Part shown: in pieces, positions 27,670-34,062 of the stretch
Layout: the number at the start of each line of letters is the position of its first letter
Numbering within the stretch: position 1 is the stretch's first letter
From: Chitinophagaceae bacterium
Lineage (GTDB): Bacteria; Bacteroidota; Bacteroidia; Chitinophagales; Chitinophagaceae
Reading direction: 5' to 3'
Length of the DNA stretch: 34,062 nt
Assembly (NCBI GenBank): GCA_017856605.1
Contig: JAFMES010000002.1
Coordinates: 1-34,062 of the forward strand
Notes under the pieces: model-generated
Database searches by the model: none
What the model saw: the letters and a program-made list of their open reading frames with translations, nothing else
Told to the model about the DNA's origin: nothing
Translations under genes and position numbers: made by a program

Positions 27670-28569
27670 ATGCACACGAATGAAACGAAGGGAAGGGAGG
27701 CATCAACGGTATCATCCAAGCTGAAAGATTATCAGCAGCTGATGAAGTTCACGCTCAGTTTCACTGTGGTGTTCTCATCTGTGGTATGTTACCTACTGGT
27801 TCCCGGGGTGGAGTTCGATGGCATATCAGTTCTTTTACTTTTTGCAGGTGGACTCCTGGTAACAGGTGCCGCCAATGCCATCAACCAGATTGCAGAGAAA
27901 GATACCGATGCGATCATGAAGCGAACGGCGAATCGTCCGCTTGCGTCCGGTAGGATGTCAGTCGACGAAGCCGCTACATTTTCTGTAGTTGCAGCTGTCT
28001 TCGGCATTTTCATCCTTGGTCTCTGGTTCAACTGGACCGCAGCGGGGTTGTCAGCATTCAGTCTTTTTCTCTACGGATTCATTTATACTCCGTTGAAAAA
28101 AGTGCATTCGATTGCTGTTCTGGTTGGCGCCATTCCTGGTGCACTGCCTTGCCTCATTGGCTGGGCTGCTGGGGATCCGGACTTGGGCATTGGTGGATGG
28201 GTAATGTTCGCGTTGCAATTCTTTTGGCAGTTCCCCCATTTTTGGGCCATTGCCTGGGTTGCACACGATGATTACACCAGAGCCGGTTTTCGTCTCTTGC
28301 CTTCAACAGGCGGTCCAACCCGATATGCAGCGGTCCAAGCGATTCTGTATTCCGTTCTGCTTCTTCCCATCGGTGTATTGCCGTTTGTGTTGGGCATGTC
28401 GGGATCGGTGAGCTTGGTGATCGTAGCAGTAGCGAATCTGGCGATGCTTTGGCAATCCATTCAGTTATTTAGAAAAATGGATGTGGCATCAGCACGGCGC
28501 GTGATGTTTGGTTCCTATATCTACTTACCTGTAGTCTTGTTGTCGTTGTTAGCCGACAAGATGGGGTAG
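27670..28569 (+). CDS. ctaB: protoheme IX farnesyltransferase (heme O synthase)
   Basis: ANAINQIAEKDTDAIMKRTANRPLASGRM, HFWAIAWVAHDDYTRAGFRLLP; UbiA-type prenyltransferase. ATG 27670 preferred over the TTG at 27667. Confidence 0.93.
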   Translation: MHTNETKGREASTVSSKLKDYQQLMKFTLSFTVVFSSVVCYLLVPGVEFDGISVLLLFAGGLLVTGAANAINQIAEKDTDAIMKRTANRPLASGRMSVDEAATFSVVAAVFGIFILGLWFNWTAAGLSAFSLFLYGFIYTPLKKVHSIAVLVGAIPGALPCLIGWAAGDPDLGIGGWVMFALQFFWQFPHFWAIAWVAHDDYTRAGFRLLPSTGGPTRYAAVQAILYSVLLLPIGVLPFVLGMSGSVSLVIVAVANLAMLWQSIQLFRKMDVASARRVMFGSYIYLPVVLLSLLADKMG

Positions 28570-28583
28570 AAAAAAATTGAAAG

Positions 28584-29159
28584 ATGATGCAAGCGATGAG
28601 TGAGCAGAAACGAAAAATACATCCCCATAAGTTCACCTTGTGGGTAGCGATGGGAAGCATACTGATGATGTTCGCTGGTTTAACCAGTGCGTACATCGTC
28701 AAGCGCAGCCAAGCCAGTTGGATGATGCTGGAAATACCGATGGTATTTTGGTATTCCACTGTCACCATCGTTGTAAGCAGTCTTACCGTGCATCTTGCAC
28801 TCAAAGCAATCCGCGCACGCGAAATGGTTGCTTATAGAAGATGGATGGTGACTACTGCTGCACTCGGAGCTCTTTTTTTATTGCTGCAGGTAGTAGGATT
28901 CAATGCGTTGGGTGAAAATGGTATTCGACTAGTCGGTGCCGGATCCAATGCGTCGTATTCCTTCTTGTTGGCCATCTCCGGTTTGCACGGATTGCACGTG
29001 CTGGGTGGAGTGATTGCTTTGATGGTGATTGCAATCAAAGCCGTGAGCACCACGAGCAGGACCTACAGCAGTTTACCGCTGGAAATAGCGGCAACCTATT
29101 GGCATTTTGTAGATGCGTTATGGATCTACTTATTCATATTTTTCAATTGGATGAAATGA
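28584..29159 (+). CDS. cytochrome c oxidase subunit III-like protein (short paralog)
   Basis: SGLHGLHVLGGVIALMVIAIKAVS...EIAATYWHFVDALWIYLFIFFNWMK, the subunit III C-terminal signature. Confidence 0.9.
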   Translation: MMQAMSEQKRKIHPHKFTLWVAMGSILMMFAGLTSAYIVKRSQASWMMLEIPMVFWYSTVTIVVSSLTVHLALKAIRAREMVAYRRWMVTTAALGALFLLLQVVGFNALGENGIRLVGAGSNASYSFLLAISGLHGLHVLGGVIALMVIAIKAVSTTSRTYSSLPLEIAATYWHFVDALWIYLFIFFNWMK

Positions 29160-29196
29160 TCATCTAGTTGAGCTGAACCTTAAAACAAGTAATAGC

Positions 29197-29943
29197 ATGG
29201 CAACAGCCCAAGCACAAATGGAAACCAAATGGTGGAACGGAGGCAGAAGCCCGTTCAACGTGGAGTATGGGAAATTGATGATGTGGTATTTCCTGATGAG
29301 TGACGCGTTCACCTTCGGTGCATTTCTGATTTCGTATGGTACCATTCGTTTCAGCCAAAACTATTGGCCTGATCCCAACGTGGTATTCAATGCATTTCCG
29401 TTCGCCGGACACGCAAACCTTCCTCTTGCATTCGTGAGTTTGATGACCTTCATTCTGATCGTGAGCTCCGTTACCATGGTGCTCGCTGTGCATGCCGGTC
29501 ACAATATGGATAAAAAAGGAGTGGTGAAGTGGATGATTTGGACCATCATCGGTGGATTGGCATTCCTTGGATGCCAGGCATGGGAATGGACGCACCTCAT
29601 TACCGGAGATCACCTGGTATTGATGGATGGTCAGGTGAAAGAACTCGGAACAACTGTGAGCATGAACCCATGGGGACCAGCCGCAAATGTCACTGGACAT
29701 GAGGGTCATCATGTTTCAACACCCGGACCTGTTGCCTTCGGTGGCTATTTCTTCGGCATCACCGGATTCCACGGATTCCACGTGTTCTCCGGCGTGATCA
29801 TCAACATTGTGATGCTCGTGATGGCCATGAATGGAACATTTGAAAGAAGAGGACACTACCTGATGATCGAGAAAGCTGGTTTGTACTGGCACTTCGTTGA
29901 TCTGGTTTGGGTATTCGTATTCCTTTGCTTCTATCTTATTTAA
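29197..29943 (+). CDS. coxC: cytochrome c oxidase subunit III
   Basis: FFGITGFHGFHVFSGVIINIVMLVMA...EKAGLYWHFVDLVWVFVFLCFYLI. Confidence 0.93.
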   Translation: MATAQAQMETKWWNGGRSPFNVEYGKLMMWYFLMSDAFTFGAFLISYGTIRFSQNYWPDPNVVFNAFPFAGHANLPLAFVSLMTFILIVSSVTMVLAVHAGHNMDKKGVVKWMIWTIIGGLAFLGCQAWEWTHLITGDHLVLMDGQVKELGTTVSMNPWGPAANVTGHEGHHVSTPGPVAFGGYFFGITGFHGFHVFSGVIINIVMLVMAMNGTFERRGHYLMIEKAGLYWHFVDLVWVFVFLCFYLI

Positions 29944-29961
29944 AACGACCAATACATTATT

Positions 29962-30369
29962 ATGGAACATAGCGTACAAGAAGTAACCTTCCACCACGAA
30001 CCCGGCGGAAATGAGGTTGTAAAAAAGATCATTAAAACGACGGTCATCTTATCGGTGATCACGGTCATTGAATTGGGATTGGGTCTGGCGATGTACGCCT
30101 TCCCAATGGCAGATGCATTGAAGCTTTTCCTCAAGGGAGCCATCGTGATCTTATCACTTGCAAAAGCCTTCTACATCGTGGGAGTATTCATGCACCTCGG
30201 CGATGAGATCAAGAATCTGATCATGACGATCGTAGTTCCTTTATTGTTGTTCATTTGGTTCATCGCTGCTTTCTTGTGGGATGGCGCCTCTTGGAGGAAT
30301 CTCCGCAATACCTATAATGGTGCACCTGCGGCTGCTCCAACTGAGCAACACGATAGCGGGAAGCACTGA
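29962..30369 (+). CDS. cytochrome c oxidase subunit IV family protein
   Basis: Three-TM small protein (ALKLFLKGAIVILSLAKAFYIVGVFMHLGDEIKNLIMTIVVPLLLFIWFIAAFLWDG) directly after subunit III. Confidence 0.88.
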   Translation: MEHSVQEVTFHHEPGGNEVVKKIIKTTVILSVITVIELGLGLAMYAFPMADALKLFLKGAIVILSLAKAFYIVGVFMHLGDEIKNLIMTIVVPLLLFIWFIAAFLWDGASWRNLRNTYNGAPAAAPTEQHDSGKH

Positions 30370-30390
30370 TGTACATAGAATTCTTTAGAG

Positions 30391-30428
30391 AAAGCATCGT
30401 TCGGCTAAAACCTGATGGTGCTTTTTTT
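30391..30428 (+). terminator. putative intrinsic terminator after the oxidase subunit IV gene
   Basis: AAAGCATCGTT (30391-30401) pairs with GATGGTGCTTT (30414-30424) over 11 positions including G-T wobbles; followed by T7 (30422-30428). Confidence 0.65.
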
Positions 30429-30442
30429 GTTAATAGATAGAG

Positions 30443-31141
30443 ATGAAAAAAAGAACCCTGATAGCCTTGTTAGTAGTGATTGTCCTTCCCGTGGTCAGCT
30501 ATCTGTTTGTAGAAAAACTCAGCAAGGATGCCGTACAAATGCCCCGTCGCTATTTCTATGATACAGTAGTGGTGAAAACAGAGAAGGGTAAACAAGTGAA
30601 CGATACGGTATGGCACAAGGTGCGACCTTTCAAATTGACCAACCAGCTCGGAAAAGAAGTGGGAATAGAAGATTTTGGAAATAAAATTATCATTGCTGAT
30701 TTTTTCTTCACTTCCTGTCCAACTATTTGTCCCACGCTCACCCGCAACATGAAGCGATTGCAAGATGCGTTCAAAAAAACAGATACTATCGTTCGCTTTG
30801 TTTCGTTTACGGTTGATCCCGCTCGGGATACGGTTTCAAAAATAAAAGCGTACGGAGATCGCTTTTCCATCGATCACGATACCTGGTGGATGCTTACGGG
30901 TTCCAAAGATGAGATTTATGATATAGCGCTCAACGAGTTCAAAGCGAACATTGCTTCGGGAGGAAACATCGATACAGGGTTCATACATACGGAGAAATTC
31001 TTTCTATTGGATCGCGACCGCGTAGTGCGCGGCTGGTACAATGGAATGGACAGCGTGAATTTGGATCGCCTAATAAAAGATGTTGTTTTGCTCAGTATGG
31101 AGCGGGATAAGAAAAAGAAGCGCAACCTTTTTAGAAAGTAA
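30443..31141 (+). CDS. SCO family copper chaperone / thioredoxin-like protein
   Basis: FFTSCPTICPTLTRNMKRLQ (CxxxC), VSFTVDPARDTVSKIKAYGDRF, TGFIHTEKFFLLDRDRVVRGWYNG. Confidence 0.92.
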   Translation: MKKRTLIALLVVIVLPVVSYLFVEKLSKDAVQMPRRYFYDTVVVKTEKGKQVNDTVWHKVRPFKLTNQLGKEVGIEDFGNKIIIADFFFTSCPTICPTLTRNMKRLQDAFKKTDTIVRFVSFTVDPARDTVSKIKAYGDRFSIDHDTWWMLTGSKDEIYDIALNEFKANIASGGNIDTGFIHTEKFFLLDRDRVVRGWYNGMDSVNLDRLIKDVVLLSMERDKKKKRNLFRK

Positions 31142-31158
31142 GAACTAAAACCTTCTAT

Positions 31159-31701
31159 ATGTTACCAGCAACTTTTCAGAAAAACGATAAACTCGCTAAC
31201 CTACTAATTATTCTATTCTCAATCATTGTATTTGTTGCAGTGGTATTTCTCTCCCGCATCAAGGTTGATATTGCGTTGCCTTTTAATGTACACGTGTTTG
31301 CGCAGTTGAATGCAGTCATCAATTCTGCAGTTTCGTTTTTGTTGTTGGTGGGACTCCTATCTGTCAAACGCGGTCGCTACAGCTTGCATAAAAAAGTTAT
31401 GATGAGCGCCATGGTTCTCTCGTTGCTTTTTTTGGTTTCGTATATCTGTCACCATCTGCTCTCTGAATCCACCACCTATGGAGGTGAAGGCATCATGAAG
31501 ACTGTTTATTATTTCATATTGATCACACACATCATCTTGGCTGGCATCATTTTGCCATTCATTTTATATACTTCTTATCGCGCATTGGTTGCAGAATGGC
31601 CTCAACACCGCAAGCTGGCAAAGATTACCTGGCCGATTTGGTTTTATGTTTCCGTGACGGGGGTAGTGGTGTATTGGATGATCAGTCCCTATTACGCCTA
31701 A
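31159..31701 (+). CDS. DUF420 domain-containing membrane protein
   Basis: HVFAQLNAVINSAVSFLLLVGLLSVKRGRYSLHKKVMMSAM...YRALVAEWPQHRKLAKITWPIWFYVSVTGVVVYWM. Confidence 0.9.
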   Translation: MLPATFQKNDKLANLLIILFSIIVFVAVVFLSRIKVDIALPFNVHVFAQLNAVINSAVSFLLLVGLLSVKRGRYSLHKKVMMSAMVLSLLFLVSYICHHLLSESTTYGGEGIMKTVYYFILITHIILAGIILPFILYTSYRALVAEWPQHRKLAKITWPIWFYVSVTGVVVYWMISPYYA

Positions 31702-32034
31702 TCAGAGCTCCAGCTCCTTATTGGGATCCCAGAATAATTTTTGAAAGTCGACAACCTTATCGTTCACGACTTTCACTCCTTCTTTCTCCAACAGTTCCTG
31801 CATCAGCGTAGGGGTTGCAAAATGATGCTTACCGGTAAGCAAACCATTGCGATTGACTACGCGTTGCGCAGGTACAGGAGGATCTGCGATGTGTGATGCA
31901 TTCATGGCCCATCCCACCATGCGGGAAGAAAGACCACTGCCGAGGTATTTTGCAATGCTTCCATAATTGGTAACGCGACCTTTAGGAATCAATCGCACAA
32001 CTTCGAAAACATCTTCAAAAAAATTACGCTGCAT
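31702..32034 (-). CDS. alkyltransferase-like (ATL/MGMT-fold) protein lacking the acceptor cysteine
   Basis: VRLIPKGRVTNYGSIAKYLG...MVGWAMNAS...PVPAQRVVNRNGLLTGKHHF; PAQRV occupies the PCHRV position. Confidence 0.9.
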   Translation of the reverse strand: MQRNFFEDVFEVVRLIPKGRVTNYGSIAKYLGSGLSSRMVGWAMNASHIADPPVPAQRVVNRNGLLTGKHHFATPTLMQELLEKEGVKVVNDKVVDFQKLFWDPNKELEL

Positions 32035-32239
32035 TTTGCTTTTTGTTGAGCCGTTCTTTCAGCTCTGAACGCTTGGGTTCGGGTACGTTGATGTGGTCAT
32101 ACGGACAATTCATGCATCCATTGCCACAACAGTTTCCATTTTCTAAATGGTACTTCGCAGTGAGCACCATGTATCCTTGCTCATTGTAATAGAAATGTTC
32201 TCCTTCAATCAGTTTCTTCTTCATTGCTTTTCTCTTCAT
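32024..32239 (-). CDS. DUF5522-like small Cys-rich protein
   Basis: HFYYNEQGYMVLTAKYHLENGNCCGNGCMNCPYDH; the alternative Met at 32224 would reduce overlap with trmB. Confidence 0.75.
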   Translation of the reverse strand: MKRKAMKKKLIEGEHFYYNEQGYMVLTAKYHLENGNCCGNGCMNCPYDHINVPEPKRSELKERLNKKQNAA

Positions 32240-32927
32240 CCTTTACGCGTTCCAGGAGAACAGCATCCAATGCAGGATCCAGATTTCCTTTCAATGCGAA
32301 TTTAAGATAATGGATCCGGTTACTCTTGGCAATGTCGAGTCCCTCGTAGTGAGTTTTTATCAACAATTCCGGGATCTGTTTAACATCGTCTCGTATATCA
32401 TCCGAATCGTGAAACAGTTCCAGTCCATATAGCTCAATCACTGTTTTTGTGAAACGATACAGTACCGGAGAATCCGTCTTCAGGTGGATATAACCGCCAG
32501 GCGACAGGATTTGTTGATACTTGCGTAAAAATTCCGGATGAGTGAGCCTGCGTTTGCATTTGGATGAACGCAGTTGCGGATCTGGAAATGGAAGCCAGAT
32601 TTCGTTCACTTCCTTTGCCACAAAATAATTTTGAATCAAACCGATTTGCGAACGAATGAACGCAACGTTGGTGAGTTTTCGTTCAATGCATTGTTTAGCA
32701 CCTACCCAGATGCGATTTCCTTTGATATCAACGCCAATATAATTGCGCTCGGGGTGGAGTGTGGCCAACCCCACACTGTATTCTCCTTTGCCACAAGCCA
32801 GTTCCAATGTGATGGGATGATGATTACCAAAATGATCATGCCATTTTCCCGCAATGTCAGTTGGATATTCAAGAACGTTCGCGAATGAGGCGATTTCCGC
32901 AAAGCGTTTCAATTTTTTTTGTCCCAT
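32205..32927 (-). CDS. trmB: tRNA (guanosine(46)-N7)-methyltransferase
   Basis: LELACGKGEYSVGLATLHPERNYIGVDIKGNRIWVGAKQ, IWLPFPDPQLRSSKCKRRLTHPEFLRKYQQIL. Confidence 0.94.
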   Translation of the reverse strand: MGQKKLKRFAEIASFANVLEYPTDIAGKWHDHFGNHHPITLELACGKGEYSVGLATLHPERNYIGVDIKGNRIWVGAKQCIERKLTNVAFIRSQIGLIQNYFVAKEVNEIWLPFPDPQLRSSKCKRRLTHPEFLRKYQQILSPGGYIHLKTDSPVLYRFTKTVIELYGLELFHDSDDIRDDVKQIPELLIKTHYEGLDIAKSNRIHYLKFALKGNLDPALDAVLLERVKDEEKSNEEETD

Positions 32928-32948
32928 GGAGTGGCAAAGGTAAGAAAG

Positions 32949-34062
32949 CTAATTGCCTTCCCATTTCTTGAATGCAAGAACCGCATTGAGTCCCCCGAAC
33001 GCAAACGCATTGGAAAGAGCATAGCGTATATTCTTTGGACGAGAGGCGTTGGGGACTACATCCAGATCACAGGCTTCATCTTTTTCTTCAAAGTTGGCAG
33101 TAGGAGGAAGAATACCTTCTTTCAGTGCCATAACCGTGGCGATTGCTTCCAGCGAGCTGGTGGCACCCAGTGCGTGACCATGCATCGATTTTGTAGAGCT
33201 GATGGCCAGTTGAGCGGCATGGGTTCCAAAAACTGATTTAACAGCTGCTGTTTCCATGGCATCGTTTACCAGTGTAGCAGTGCCGTGTGCATTGATGTAG
33301 TCGATTTGTTCTGGAGTAATGCCTGCATCTTTGAGCGCCAGTGACATCGCTCGTTCTGCTCCTAGTTGATCCGGTTTGGTTATGTGTGAAGCATCACTGG
33401 TCATACCAAATCCGATGATCTCGCCTAGTATAGTAGCACCTCGTTGTTGAGCGTGCTCTAGTGTTTCGAGCATGAGCATTCCACCGCCCTCACCCAAGAT
33501 CATTCCTTGTCGGGTTTTTGAAAACGGTCGACAGGTATCCGGAGCAACCACCCGAATGGCTTCCCATGCTTTTAAAAATGTATACGTGAAAGGTGTTTCA
33601 CTACCGCCTGCAATGGCCTGATCGCACACACCGCTTCGGATGAGCCAGAATGCATTTCCGATGGCATGATTGGAAGACGCACAAGCAGTGGAGATCGTAT
33701 AAACGGGTCCCCTGATTCCCATTTGCATACTGATGTTGCTTGCAGCACCATTGGGCATGGTCTTGGGAATGGAAAGCGGATGGACTCTTGTTTTATTCTC
33801 GCGATAGAGGTCGTAATACGATTGTTCTTGCGCATGCACGCCACCGATGGAGGTTCCGCAAATGACTGCAGTGCGATATGCATTGTCTTCGTTGAATTGA
33901 AACCCCGACTGCTGAACAGCTTCTTTGGCAGCAAGTACCGCAAACTGAGCGAAGCGATCCATCAAATCGAGATCCGCTTTTTCTATGTGTGCGCTTGCAT
34001 CAAAGTTTTTGACATCAGCTCCGTGCTTGAAACGGATTTGATCGGCGAAGGGGGAGTCGTAC
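32949..34062 (-). CDS. fabF: beta-ketoacyl-ACP synthase II-like protein (5' partial; frame open to the window edge)
   Basis: Active-site STACASSNHAIG, NAHGTATLVND, KSMHGHALGATSSLEA. Upstream codons read YDSPFADQIRFKHGADVKNFDASAHIEKADLDLMDRFAQF without a stop. Confidence 0.88.
   Translation of the reverse strand, partial: YDSPFADQIRFKHGADVKNFDASAHIEKADLDLMDRFAQFAVLAAKEAVQQSGFQFNEDNAYRTAVICGTSIGGVHAQEQSYYDLYRENKTRVHPLSIPKTMPNGAASNISMQMGIRGPVYTISTACASSNHAIGNAFWLIRSGVCDQAIAGGSETPFTYTFLKAWEAIRVVAPDTCRPFSKTRQGMILGEGGGMLMLETLEHAQQRGATILGEIIGFGMTSDASHITKPDQLGAERAMSLALKDAGITPEQIDYINAHGTATLVNDAMETAAVKSVFGTHAAQLAISSTKSMHGHALGATSSLEAIATVMALKEGILPPTANFEEKDEACDLDVVPNASRPKNIRYALSNAFAFGGLNAVLAFKKWEGN

Noticed and set aside
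27134-27715. 193-aa minus-strand ORF opposite coxA/ctaB
   Set aside because: Covers conserved coxA sequence on the opposite strand and contains no recognisable motif.
28584-29943. Two tandem subunit III genes as a recent duplication
   Set aside because: The sequences are clearly divergent (191 vs 248 aa), and paired subunit III-like genes are, to my knowledge, usual in Bacteroidota cox clusters.

Overview
Chromosomal window from a Bacteroidota bacterium, probably Chitinophagaceae-like; lineage is inferred from gene content and one TTG/TAnnTTTG-type promoter. The core (about 16.4-31.7 kb, + strand) is a complete respiratory block: Alternative Complex III (actABCDEF), then an A-type (CuA) cytochrome c oxidase (coxB-coxA-ctaB-two subunit III-like genes-subunit IV), a SCO copper chaperone and a DUF420 membrane protein. 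The left part carries an M48 peptidase (partial), mqnC-pxpB-pxpC, a two-DTG aspartyl protease with PDZ, an M16 peptidase pair and a fused E1 alpha/beta dehydrogenase. A minus-strand putative operon (16.3-9.2 kb) encodes a PurN fused to an N-terminal membrane module, a CarboxypepD_reg-like protein, and four enzymes with apparent export signals: class C serine hydrolase, M19 dipeptidase, penicillin acylase and a sugar-phosphate-isomerase-like TIM barrel. The right end has an alkyltransferase-like (ATL) protein, a DUF5522-like protein, trmB and a partial fabF. No tRNA, rRNA, CRISPR array or transposase was recognised. Most content belongs to known families. The best leads are the membrane-module/PurN fusion with a possible internal start, the six-CXXCH ActA, the coupled exported acylase/dipeptidase/hydrolase operon, and the promoter plus terminator-like hairpin in the act operon leader. 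I did not find a convincing wholly new system.
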